Shown one piece after another: positions 23,801 to 34,644 of a stretch of 64,000 nt of DNA. The notes beneath the pieces were generated by a model. The model was not told the DNA's origin. It did not search any database and was given only the letters and a program-made list of their open reading frames with translations. Origin of the DNA: Tricholoma matsutake. Its lineage: Eukaryota > Basidiomycota > Agaricomycetes > Agaricales > Tricholomataceae. A program made the translations under genes and the position numbers. The stretch is taken from the NCBI GenBank assembly GCA_026075535.2, contig AP026544.2:2666001-2730000 (forward strand), written 5' to 3'. Within the stretch, counting starts at the first letter, position 1. Every line of letters begins with the position of its first letter.

Positions 23801-24763
23801 GCCGCCCGCCTCTATCTTCACCATGTCTGGAAATTACATGGACTCCCTGGTGCCTTCCTTTCCGACCGTGGCCCTCAGTTCGTAGCAGAGTTCACTCGTG
23901 AGCTGTACCAACTTCTGGGTATCAAACTCCTCACTTTGACTGCTTATCACCCACAAACTGATGGCCAGACTGAATGAGTCAACTAGGAGTTGGAGCAGTA
24001 CATCCGTGTCTTCATCAATGAATGCCAGGATGATTGGGATGATCTCCTTCCCCTGGCCGAGTTCGGATACAACAATCATGTCCATGCTTCCACTCAACAA
24101 ACCCCCTTCTTCTTGGACACTGGACGGCATCCATGCATGGGATTCGAACCTCACCAAGCCCCCTCACATATTGAGACAGTGAATGAGTTCATGGAACGCA
24201 TGAAGGACAGTTTGGAGGAAGCGAAGGTGGCCTTGGTGAAGGCAAAGGATGACATGGCACATTTCTACAATCAACGCCACTCTCCAATGCTGCAGTACAA
24301 GGTTGGTGATTGAGTTTATCTTGACTCCAGTGACATCTCCACTACCCATCCATCCAAAAAACTCTCCCATCGCTTCCTGGGACCTTTCCCCATTGTCAAG
24401 TGCATTGTAACGCATGCCTATCGTCTACGCCTCCCAGCCTCCATGTCTAGACTTCACCCAGTCTTCCACATTGTGAAACTCCTTCCAGCTCCCTCAGATC
24501 CTTTCCCAGGACGCTGTTCATGACCACCACCGCCACCTACAGTCGTGGAGGGAGAACCCCAGTATGAAGTCGAGTCAATCTTGGACAGCCGGTTACGTCG
24601 AGGGAAGCTCCAGTATTTGGTACACTGGAAGGGTTATGGGTATGAGGAGAACTCATGGGTCGAGGAGTCCAATGTGAATGCCCCTCAGTTGGTCAAGAAG
24701 TTCCACCAACAGCACACTGCTGCACCACGTCGCATTCAAGTCAGTGACTTTGGTCATATGTGA
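20891..24763 (+). pseudogene. Element C pol (PR-RT-RH-IN-chromodomain)
   Basis: A single frame over 3.9 kb, interrupted by TGA at 21230, 22910, 23975, 24311 and 24521 and TAG at 23984. Domains: protease ALLDCGATGLFID; acidic linker DSDDDEEEAEEVEE; RT VKKKDGSLRPVQDYRRLN, TKLDGHWGYNNVRI, FGLTNSPATFQTMMNDIF, CIYLNDILIF; RNase H FCVEANSSDFATGAVLS, WTDHKNLEYF; integrase HHDSRIAGHPG...CHICDLC, SVNFVVELPES, FLSDRGPQF, HPQTDGQTE; chromodomain YEVESILDSRLRRGKLQYLVHWKGYGYEENSWV. The RT YLDD is YLND, and the integrase first Asp is Asn; both are explained by G-to-A at CpG. Otherwise almost full-length. Confidence 0.92.
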
Positions 24764-24804
24764 TTTCAAATGCATCGGGGGGATGCATCTTAGAGGGGGG
24801 GTGA

Positions 24805-25227
24805 GGTAAGGGGACTAGAGGGTGTCCCACGTGTTTCTCCTATTTTTTACATTCGTCCTATATTTTTTCTCGCCTCGTTTCCTTCTATTCTTCATTTTCT
24901 ATGATTTTTCCCTTGTTTTATTACTAATTTCCCTTTCTATCACATTTGTGCATGTTGACAGTTTTATATTTAGAGACAGAGTACCCTTCCGACATCTACC
25001 CCTTGGTATTACGTCATGTGGTGGCCTTGATCAGCCTATCTCTGCCTTTTCTATTTTTAGTTATTATTTGATTTTTGCAGTTTTCACATATACTGGGCAC
25101 TGGCAAAGGGATCTTTAGAGTTTTCTCTTCGGATTTCCCTTTGCTAGGTGCGCCCCCAATCCCTGTATTATGTAGCATAATTTTAACTTTGGATTTCCCT
25201 TTGCTAGAGGCTGAGGTTGCCCTTATA
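24805..25227 (+). repeat. Element C 3' LTR
   Basis: 423 bp, matching 19190-19612. It is preceded by a G-rich polypurine tract (TTAGAGGGGGGGTGA, 24790-24804). The first base is G instead of T. The right end CCCTTATA abuts the GATCT duplication. Confidence 0.92.
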
Positions 25228-25232
25228 GATCT

Positions 25233-25660
25233 AGCATAACATTTAGCGAACCTCAGTGCAATTTGCAAATTATGAAACACGGTTAAGAATGGGAAAATAG
25301 GTGGGTTAATCCTCCATAGACTTATCCCAGGGTTGAAGAACAAACTGAACCCTGGCTCCTGTAATGATATTATGACTGATCACTTAGATTCCCAAGGTCT
25401 GAATTCAGCACTTGATATACATTGACTGCTCTATCTAAATTTAGCACACCCAGTCTGGGTGCTTTCCATAGATGCCAGGGGACACAAAATGGCAACATGC
25501 CTCGTCTGCAATGATGGGTGCTCTCATGAACTGTACCATTGTCCTAAACATGAGCAATCTGCTTCGCATCAAAGTATCCTGAAGTACCGTGCAGAACAGA
25601 CACCTTTCCAGTCCAGTGAACCTCACCCTCCACTCACCCTTATCCCACAGCTGTACATCG
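25233..25660. other. Flank beyond element C; no gene seen
   Basis: Sequence between element C and the inverted exons. A reverse-strand frame (25441-25677) overlaps what looks like intron after a GTGAGT donor near 25664. I see no convincing coding signal here. It probably contains the left breakpoint of the inversion described at 25666-27425. Confidence 0.35.
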
Positions 25661-25663
25661 AGG

Positions 25664-27425
25664 ATACTCACCCCCACATCATGCAGGAATCAATTGGAAT
25701 CTGTTTGAAGCCAACGAGCATACTGATCTTCAAGATCAGTACCAGCATTACTGGCAGCATCGGGTACTTGACCGTCATCATTGGCCTCATTGTCTTGTGG
25801 TACCAGTGATTTTGAATGATGTTGACCAGTATCAGGATCAGTCTCAGGTGTCCCTTTCACCCAGCATGCCTGACAGAATAGCTTTCCCTGGAGGCCAATA
25901 TGACACACAAATTCACTTTGCATAGGGTTGTCCCCAAGGAGTGCTAGTACCGCAGGTATTACTAGGCTCATTTAGTTGAACATCCCAAGCCCATATACCA
26001 TGCTCCTGAGCTTCTCTGAAGAACACCAGCATAGAACCAGCGTAAGAATAACAATACATAGTAGAGCAAGATCAATTATACCATGCACTCCAGCTGTTCA
26101 ACAATCCCATCAAGCATTTCTAGAGGTGGTGCAATATTTGACGTGGAGAGGAAATGTATGTTATATTCCTTTTGAGATTGCTCGTGAGGCAGTCCAGCTG
26201 GTAAGAAGAGAAAAATGTTGTGTTCATTCCATTTCTTTGACAGGTTGCCAGAGGTATCATCACAGTACATCCAGATTGGGAAAGCAACAACTCGTGCGCC
26301 CTGTGATAATGCACACCAGTGATTTCCAGCTAAAGGATCAGTAAACGTCCAAGGGGAGTATTGGGCACTGATGGGATCGAAAATGCCTGCACTGAAGTTA
26401 GATAACAATCATGCAACATGCCATGGCTAATTTACATACCAATGATGGATGTGGGGCTCGGCAGATCATACAATGAAACAGTGTCGCTTTGCAAGTCAGT
26501 GAAGTTCTTGATAAAATTGCAAAGAGGAACCTCATAATCTTGGCTCTGAATCACTCTCCATCCAGAAGATTGTTCAGTATTAACTGCCTCGAGTTTCCAA
26601 CATTTTGCAAATAGCACATTAGCCCTCACAAACCAGCGAATTGGGATACAGCACTGTCCATTGCAAATCATTGCCGGCTCATAGATGAAATAGTCATTTT
26701 CACTGATATGGGCCATAGGTGTAGTTTGATCAGCAGGTAGTTCATGAAGCCACCAGTCTCCCTGTCGAGCCTCTTCAAGCACTGGATAGCTATCCTCTGG
26801 ATAAAAATGGAGGAATGGCCGAACTTTGGGGTTTGCCATTTCCTAGGTAAGATGAGAATTTTTCACACCACACGTTAATTATATGGTTACCTGAGCAATG
26901 ATTTGTGAGAGGCTATTAACAAAATAACAATGACCAAGGACTCCATTGTAAGGGATACTTTCAACGTTGCACATTTTTTGAAGTGCAGCATTGATATTTT
27001 GCATGGCTTTGACAGACGGAACATCATCCACATTGTTGACCTTCAGCAGCCACAGGAATAAATCGAGCTGTCATTGAGAAAACACCGATCGCGGAGATGC
27101 ATCAGAATATTGAGGGTACAAGACTAGATGTGAAAGTGAGTAAATGTAGCACATGCATTGAAATATATCAAGCGCACAATTTTATCTGGCCAGGGGCTCC
27201 AATACCATGAAGTTTCCTGAGAGTCCATTGCACGAGAATGTTTGCACAGAGGTTCAGATATATCATCGTTGTTCTCGTCATCAACTAGATAGAGGGGAAA
27301 AGGTGGAAAAGTGTGATAGCAGTAACAATGGAACTCATACCAGAGACAACAGGCTCTTGACCCTCTACTGGCTCAGTGTCAGACCTTTCCTCCAAATCAT
27401 CTATAGAACTTGTTGAAAGCTGATC
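25664..27425 (-). pseudogene. Repetitive basidiomycete gene, 5' exons, inverted
   Basis: Reverse-strand exons of a large uncharacterised family. In order: DDLEERSDTEPVEG...; DDENNDDISEPLCKHSRAMDSQ...SPWPDKI; QLDLFLWLLKVNNVDDVPSVKAM...NSLSQIIAQ; MANPKVRPFLHFYPEDSYP...(26839-26432); an exon with WTFTDPLAGNHW...YCDDTSGNLSKKWNEHN...SNIAPPLEMLDG (26408-26076); and DNPMQSEFVCHIGLQGKLFC-ACWVKG (25971-25690). Introns are 48-60 bp with GT-AG ends (for example GTAACC...CTTACCTAG before 26839). A donor GTGAGT near 25664 has no acceptor on this strand; the matching downstream exon is on the other strand at 27467. Function unknown; I know the family only as repeated in mushroom genomes. Confidence 0.7.
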
Positions 27426-27466
27426 TAGTCTCTCTAAAAGTCCTTGAGTTATGAGTGTGATGTCTC

Positions 27467-29698
27467 ATTGTTCAGGAGATGAGAGTTCCACAGAAGCGCT
27501 ACCAGAAGGCAGGAAAGGGAAGGGACAAAAGAAGAAAGTTGTAGAGAGTATGGCCCAGATGGTTGAACAAGTAAAATCATTCATGAAGGTAGCACATTTG
27601 TATCATATTCTAGCATTCTGTAACCAGGACTGACTGTTCTTCAGATTGGCTGCCTCCGCAAGAAAGATGAAACTATAATACAGTTATGCTCATACTTCAC
27701 AGAAGCCTCAACAGTTGACACCAAGACCAAAGTTAAGAAGATGCAAACAGAATCAGGAATCAAAGACACCTTCCAGCTGCATTTCTTGGAACAGTTATTT
27801 GATCCATATAAGCGGAAACACCGGGGGGAGGCCAAGCAAGCAGCACTTAATGCACAGTTGAACACACTTCCTACAGTCACCATGAGCCCTGTATGGCAAA
27901 TCAAAGGTAAATTTCATACAGTCATTTTATCAGAAATATATTAATCTCTGTCATGTTATACACAGGTCTTCATCCTCACCAAGATACACCCATTGAAATC
28001 TTACATGTGGTCCTGCTGGGTTTTGTTAAATACCTCTGGCGTGATCTAGTCCAGCTACAGCTAAAAAATAAGGATGACAAGAAAACTCTACTGGCAACTC
28101 GACTCTCTTCCTTTGACACATCTGGTCTTGGAATATCTCCACTTGCAGGCAATACACTTGTACAATACTCAGGTTCATTAACAGGCTGAGACTTTCGTGC
28201 CCTAGCACAAGCCACCCCATTTGTTATCTATGACATGGTATCCAAGGACTGCCTGGAGACTTGGGTGGCTCTTTCCAAGCTTATCCCTCTCATCTGGCAA
28301 CCAAAGATTACCAATATTGACTCCCACCTTGTGAGTTCACAGTAGATTTCTTATTCTATCATTCTGACTCATGATCTTTAGGTGATATTAACACGTGAAG
28401 TTAACTATTTTCTTTCTTGCACTGCACAATGGACCAACCACTGGTTTAATAAACCAAAGTTTCACATTTTACTTCATCTAATGGAACACATCAAGCGTTT
28501 GGCCCAGCCATCTTATTTGCTACCGAGGCTTTTGAATCATTCAATGTGATTATACATGCAAAAAGTGTTCATTCCAACTGTCATGCACCCTCACAAGATA
28601 TTGCACAGGCATTTGCACAAGGAAACCATGTTCATCACTTGCTTAGTGGAGGGTGTTTTCTCTTGAAGAGCAAGGCTACAGTGGCACCACATAGCATGCC
28701 CAACTTAGATGCTTTAGCGTGGCTTTCAGCTGGTCCAGGGCCCCTGAGTTTGGTAGCAAAGCCCAGTACAGTAACACAATATCTGGGGCTGAATCATGAA
28801 AGTCTGGTTAAGCATGGTATGTTGTTGCGCAAATATTATACATCAAATATTGTCATCTTCATACCACTAGTAGGGGTTTGTGTATGGGATAAGAAACCTC
28901 CCCATCATTACAGGAACACTCTGGTGGGTCATATGCTGCCAGATGGTATTTCTCACTTGGAACATTCACTTTTCAAGACCAATGAAACATTGACTTTGCT
29001 GAATGGAGATGCATGCCCCATCAGATCATTTGTCATTGCATGACAGACCGACTCAGCTGCTCAAACTATGGTGGTTCATGTTGGTGAAATTCTTCAAGCT
29101 CATAAGTCTGTTGCAGAATTGAGCAGTCAAGCTGACGCAGTCCTTGTTCAAGCTGCTGATGTGTCCCATGAAAATGCACACTATTGCATGCCGAATGTGT
29201 GAATGTTGCAGCACTGGTATCTTGCTAATCCTAAGGTATGTATATGGCTGATGTCTTTGTCCTGTATTCATGTGTGTGTGCCAGGACTTACTCTGTACAG
29301 TCAATGTGCAGCACAATTGTGTTGAACAACACTGCCAAGCTTCAGGCAGCCAACCCATTTACCAAGAACACCAGCTAACAAAGAATACATGGCCAATAAT
29401 TACCCATGTGCGAGTACCAAATGACCTAGTTCTAAATACGGCACAAATGCGAGATGCAATACATGTGCAACAATTTCATATTGCCTCGGAAAACTTGGAC
29501 TTGGATGAGATCGTCCACCAGAGTGCTGTAAAGGAACTAGCCACACTAAAGGCATTAGACACCACAGGCCCCAGGACTGGTGCAGGCAAATGCTCAGCAT
29601 CAAAAGCTGCCGATGGTGTCAAGGTCTGCAAGTTAGCGCAGGAAATATGTCGACAAGTGGACACCCACACCCATGCCCACGCCAGATCTCACATCTGA
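27467..29698 (+). pseudogene. Repetitive basidiomycete gene, 3' exons
   Basis: Forward-strand continuation of the same family. Exons: GDESSTEALPEGRKGKGQKKK...SFMK (27467-27587); IGCLRKKDETI...TKTKVKKMQT...MSPVWQIK (27645-27905); LHPHQDTPIEILHVVLLGFVKYLWRD...SLTG-(TGA)-DFRALAQATPF (from about 27966); TREVNYFLSCTAQWTNHWFNKPKFH, AFESFNVIIHAKSVHSN; and after a GTATGT...TGCCAG intron (29236-29283) a final exon with VLNTAQMRDAIHVQQF. Introns have normal GT-AG ends. Only a few TGA stops mar it. The first exon here starts directly after an acceptor whose donor partner lies on the reverse strand. Confidence 0.7.
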
Positions 29699-29769
29699 TT
29701 GCCACTGCATAGTCCATTTCCATCGTAGTTTGGACAATTGTAATTCAAAGATGTACTAGATCTACTACA

Positions 29770-30414
29770 TCAAGATGTACATGATGCAAGGATTGGCACT
29801 TTGATCTTGTTCTCTTGCAGTGCACTGGCAAGTTCTTGGACCCACAACCACAGCTTGCGACATTCTGCATGTAACTGATGTGATTGTTTCTCGTGTTCCA
29901 CAATCTCCTGTTCCAATCTATTCAGTTCCCGATGCTGGGCTGAGCATACAGATTCAATAATATTCTTCTCCTCCTGAGAAACAGGCCACAAAACCAAGGA
30001 TACATGCTTGCGAGGTGATGGGGACTCATTGAAAGCCGCTGCCTGCAGCTGAGCATACTCATGCTTTTGTGAGCACTTGCTGTCAAAATTGTCATTGTCC
30101 GAGTATGTCTTGATCAAGGTGATACCCTCATCTTGTGACTCCATTGGCTCAGGGAGGTGTGAGTCAGCTGTTGGAATTATTGTCGTTGTCAACAAATGTT
30201 CATGTCCAAGTCATAAATAAAATATAGGACACATACCTTCTGCTGAAATCTTGCAAATGTATTGTGAGTCTGTGAGGCTGTCTAATGCTCCACCGTCAAA
30301 AAGACTGGAAATGATACCACAATAAGTTCCACTTTGAAGCCTGAATGGAAAAAAAATTATTGACCTGCTGGTGAGCTGGAGCTTTTGTGCATTTATCACA
30401 GCTGGTCTAGACAA
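29770..30414 (-). CDS. Two-exon coiled-coil protein, uncharacterised
   Basis: Exon 1 (about 30414-30237) reads SRPAVINAQKLQLTSRSII...QSGTYCGIISSLFDGGALD. A 69-nt intron (30236-30168; GTATGT...CCAACAG) joins in frame to exon 2 (30167-29770): ADSHLPEPMESQDEGITLIKTYSDND..., a VSLVLWPVSQEEKN segment and a C-terminal coiled coil (HRELNRLEQEIVEHEKQSHQLHAECRKL) before the stop at 29770-29772. The start is not fixed: the frame stays open upstream (HGTPSRACRL) with no good ATG. It is convergent with the gene ending at 29698. Probably part of the same repetitive cluster; no function can be given. Confidence 0.45.
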
Positions 30415-30711
30415 GCGGCAAGCACGACTAGGAGTTCCATGGTTAATCCATGAAAATCAATAGAGCTTCAATGAATTTACATGCTACAGCCAATTGAAGG
30501 AGAGGGGGGAAAGCAGATAGGAGACACTGTAGATTTTTGTTCAGCCTTCATGAGGGGAAATGACTGGCAGGGAAAGGCAGGTTCTGCTAAGTCGCAACAT
30601 CAGCAAATATCCCACCTTTTATGTCTTTGCCGCAATTGGACATCAACAACGCGCATAGCACGTCAATATAAAGCCTTGAGTTTGGTCATACACTGTCCTC
30701 CTTCCACTAAC

Positions 30712-32349
30712 ATGGAGTTGCACTTGTCGCCTGACCATGACATGAACCCGGGCCTGGCACTATCCTCTATGTCTCGGGACAATGTCTTGACTCTGTTTCA
30801 GAGATTTGAAGACACTGGCTTTCCCTCTCCCTCTCCACGTCCAACAGCAGCTTATTCCAGTGGCCATGGTCTCCATCTTCCCATCCATTCTGGCCTTGAC
30901 ACAGGTGGATCTGATAAAGGGTCCCCTCCTCGTGCTGTGGATAGCGTGGTAGTTGAGCCGCTTGTGGTCAATACACTGGCAAATGACTTCAGACTGGATC
31001 AGCAGCAGTGTGCAAACCTACACACATTTGTAAAGGCACGTAATCTTTGCACCTTGGAGAGAGGCTAATCAACTGAAATGCTTGACAGCTTGGGTCTATT
31101 TCCCCGCCTCTTACACAAGCTGATCTTTTGACACATTTATATGCTTTGGCTGTCGTATTCAGTCACAAGGCAGAAAGGAATCACATAGCAGCACAGCAAG
31201 GACACATGGGTGATCTGAAAGGCCTCCTGGCTGATCTGAAGATCCGTCCTGAAGAGACGTTCATGTTCACTGTTGAACAATGTGTATGTCAATGCAGATA
31301 ATCACTTGAAATGCATCACTTACCCATCAAAATTGATGTGTCCAGGCTAACATTCAGGGAACAGCACAGGATGTGATTTATCAAGCTATACGCACATCAT
31401 TTACAACAATGCATGTTGATGTAGAGGTTGTTGAACTGCTTGTTGTGCAGATTCTCGGAGGCTGATGTTAGGTCTGCAAGGCTTACTTGAACAAAGAACG
31501 AACGGCTATGAAGCTTGCCAATGTGTTTGGAAGTCCTGCGCACGAGAAACAGCTTGCATTGCTGATTAAGAAGACATGTTCCAGTGTGCACAATGCTTTT
31601 TGACAAGATGTATGTGACTATGCTCTATGCATGATTAAGTTCATATGGTTGACTTGGAATCAGGTGCGAGACAGCATCTCAGCATCTAGTTTTCAGTCAC
31701 TATCTGAGTTCACATATGATTTGGCAATGAAATATAAATGAGGAGGATATGGTGAAGGTCTTGAACATGGTTTCATGATTCACAATGTGATACTAGTGAG
31801 TCATTGATGGATAGACCACTGGACACTAATACCAAGATTGCCTTAGCGAAGGTTTGCATTTGACAACCCTAATCTTGTTGGAACACCAGAGGAATCCGAT
31901 GCAGAAAATGACAGCCCAGAAGATGTCGAAGGAGTTCAAGGGCAGAAGAAGTGCAAATGAATGGCTGGTGGTCGTATACCAAAGGGAGAGGACTTCTGGG
32001 GGAAAGTGGATGCATTTTTTGCCAGTGAAATCATGAAACGCGGCCAAAACTTGACAGGATCTCATTGGAAAGAGTAAGTGTGAAGTTCGATGTGACTGGG
32101 TCATGGCATCACACGTGTACACCTGAGATGCATCTGATGTTTGTTGTTACAGCTATGTCAATGACCTCATCCGATTTGATAATGTGCAATTTGGAAAATG
32201 TGACCAGGACAGCTTTTTCAATGCAGATAATGTGTCCCCATCTTCCACCAGGGGACAGGGTGATAATGGTCACTCAGTGGCAGTCATACATGGTGTTGGA
32301 CCACAACAGGTGACTGCACAGGGGGCTGGGCTTTTCAGTTGCATCCTGT
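30712..32349 (+). pseudogene. Repetitive basidiomycete gene with GRIPKGEDFW motif
   Basis: From ATG 30712 the first exon reads MNPGLALSSMSRDNVLTLFQRFEDTGF, then a Ser/Pro linker and ANDFRLDQQQCANLHTF. Later exons: LTHLYALAVVFSHKAERNHIA...PEETFMFTVEQ; ANIQGTAQDVIYQAIRTSF (after an intron GTATGT...GTCCAG, about 31285-31348); KAYLNKERTAMKLANVFGSP; EESDAENDSPEDVEG followed by a TGA (Arg expected) and AGGRIPKGEDFWGKVDAFFASEI; and YVNDLIRFDNVQFG after a GTAAGTG...TTACAG intron (32073-32150). I recognise the GRIPKG-DFW block from large uncharacterised families in agaric genomes. One junction near 31037 does not join cleanly, so it is probably defective. Confidence 0.5.
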
Positions 32350-33441
32350 AGTGTCAACTCGGAGTCTCGATGTTGGCACAGAATTTAAAAGATGACTAAG
32401 ACATCCTTGACTTGATCTTATCTGAACAACATCAGGACGAACTTTTTTACTCAGAACACAGCTAAAACAATTGTGATATGAGTTACAATAAGTGTTATGC
32501 AAATAAAATTATCACAAGTGTGATGTTGAGTCGATGTTCAACCTCAAATCATCAATGTGTCTCAAATTGTGCAAGACACGTGGAGTGGTCGTGTGATTGA
32601 TGCATTTGTCATTGCTGATGTTGCAAAACTTCGCACCTTCTGAACTTCCACCAGTCTTCTGCATCATCCTGTGTCCTGCAGCATCTCCGCTGCTGTTGAG
32701 CTTGCCTGGAGTCAGGCCTATACCACATTGTTAGTGGTTGCCTTGGTGCTGGTTTGACCCGGTCTTGTGGGTCGCCCACCATATTTCTGCTGCTCCAGTC
32801 CTGATACTGCTGAGCCCACCAGCCCGATGTGTGGGCCCATACCACATTGTTAGTGGGTCCTTGATGCTTGTATTACCCGGTCTTGGGGGTTGCATCAAAG
32901 GTGGTGGTTAATGTTGTGTTCCTTATCTCAAGCTTAGCAAAGCAGTCAGAGTGCTGGGAGGAAGTCGAGAGGAATCACAGACTCTGAAGATTTGGATGGT
33001 GAGTGCAATGTTGTTGTGTCGGACTATGTAGGTTCACCTATTTTTATGTACAGCACTGAGAGCTCTTGCTTGTGGTTGAACTCATGTTGTTTGGTCATAC
33101 ATGAGGCGCATGCTCTAATTGGTGTCAGCTGCACTTTTACACATGTATGGATTGTTATTTTGTAGTAGTGTATATATTACAATGGAGTTTTATTCCTTCC
33201 TTTTGGGATGGACAAATAGGGAATATAAATTATTATATCAAGCCGTATGGGTCGCTGCAGCCCAGATACAAAATCACACAATATGTCCTCAGGTTAAAAT
33301 GAGATCAAACTGCAGATAACCCTCCCGCAATTGTACTAGGATCAACCACTCTCTTTTCCCCCCCGGGATCTACCATATTAACCCACACTTCTAGGGCACG
33401 CAACTTAACCTGGGGTTAATAGAAATGCCTGCCCATGTAAC
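32350..33441. other. Non-coding stretch with a local duplication
   Basis: No convincing gene. It holds two related segments about 120 bp apart (32717-32777 and 32839-32898), each running from ATACCACATTGTTAGTGG to ACCCGGTCTTG-GGGT. It ends at the palindromic MITE. Confidence 0.4.
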
Positions 33442-33855
33442 TATCTAATAGTTATATGCTGTACTACTCAGTATTATGAAAATTGAAAATGTATATTTAT
33501 TATCAGTTGGAATGGCATAATCCATCTTTTCAAGCAGGTGTAAGGTAATAATTCAATTGGACATTATGTAGGATTATGTAATAAATGAAAAAAGCGAACG
33601 GAAATGATTCGTACTTCATTGAATAGTTTGCTCGTCGTCGCACACGATGAGCAGGATGCTGTGGCGCATGGTGATGGACCGTGGGAGACGGTCAGCAGAT
33701 GAATGATCGATGATGATGGGAAACAGGCACATGGGGGCTGATCTGACATGATGCATGATGTGCATGATGTTAGATGACTCATGAGGACAACACCGTTGCG
33801 CGCGCGGGAAATCCCTTCGCGCGCGGAAAATAATATTTGTACAAAGGAACCGTCA
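33442..33855 (-). repeat. Inverted half copy of the TA-MITE (M2 left)
   Basis: Reverse-orientation copy of the left half of the M1 family, ending at the TIR ...CAAAGGAACCGTCA (33855) followed by TA. It starts abruptly at TATCTAATAGTTAT, inside the element. It retains many more CpG dinucleotides than M1. Confidence 0.75.
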
Positions 33856-33857
33856 TA

Positions 33858-34644
33858 GTCCTCATCTAACATCATGCAATCATGCATCATGTCAGATCAG
33901 CCCCCATGTGCCTGTTTCCCATCATCATCAATCATTCATCTGCTGACCGTCTCGGTCCATCACCATGCGCCACAGCATCCCGCTCATCGTGTGCGACGAC
34001 GAGCAAACTATTCAATGAAGTACGAATCATTTCCGTTCGCTTTTTTCATTTATTACATAATCCTACATAATTTCCAATTGAATTATTACCTTACACCTGC
34101 TTGAAAAGATGGATTATGCCATTCCAACTGATAATAAATGTACATTTTCAATTTTCATAACACTAAGTAGTACAGCATATAACTATTAGATACTTATTAA
34201 AAAAGCAAAGATAATTTGCAGTGGAAAGGCATGCCACAAAGCATCGTTCGATCAACGTTAACCGTGCACGTGCGCTGAAATGATCGATGATCGATGCCTG
34301 AGATAATAGTGAACGACTATCTTCACTAATACTACAAGACGGCTTGCCAGGCTAGAGAAGCAACAAGAATTTGCTATTCGGGATCCCACGGTTTCTTTGT
34401 TGATTCCACTATGGCCTTACTGCCAGCTTTCTGCTCACTCAATCTTGCCCTCTACCCGAACTGGCTGATGCCATTGTCAGTACTCAGTTACATTAGAGGT
34501 ACATTGCAGCCTGAGAGGACGAGGTCGGAGGGCACGCTAGGACGGGGCTTGATATTAGGTGGAGATAAATAGATAACAACAATTGTGCGCGCGCGGGAAA
34601 TCCCTTCGCGCGCGGAAAATAATATTTGTACAAAGGAACCGTCA
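33858..34644 (+). mobile_element. TA-MITE copy M2, lacking the left TIR
   Basis: Starts at an internal point (CCTCATCTAAC) directly after the inverted half copy and runs to the right TIR ending GGAACCGTCA, followed by TA (34645-34646). Compared with M1 it has an extra segment of about 65 bp (34291-34355) and an almost intact CGCGCGCGGGAAATCCC block (about 34587-34603). Its right end lies within the exon of a reverse-strand host gene. Confidence 0.75.

Larger units (their letters stand above)
19190..25227 (+). mobile_element. Ty3/Gypsy chromovirus C, complete, TSD GATCT
   Basis: 6038-bp element with 423-bp LTRs, gag, and pol with protease, RT, RNase H, integrase and chromodomain, flanked by GATCT (19185-19189 and 25228-25232). 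The LTRs differ at roughly a dozen positions by eye, nearly all transitions. There is no accessory ORF: the PPT follows pol by about 30 bp. A solo LTR of the same family is at 50428-50853. Confidence 0.95.

Noticed and set aside
20160..24523. TGA as a sense codon or regulated readthrough
   Set aside because: TGA sits at scattered Arg positions in several unrelated elements, together with catalytic-site losses and frameshifts. CpG decay of CGA is simpler, and intact CGA codons still occur.
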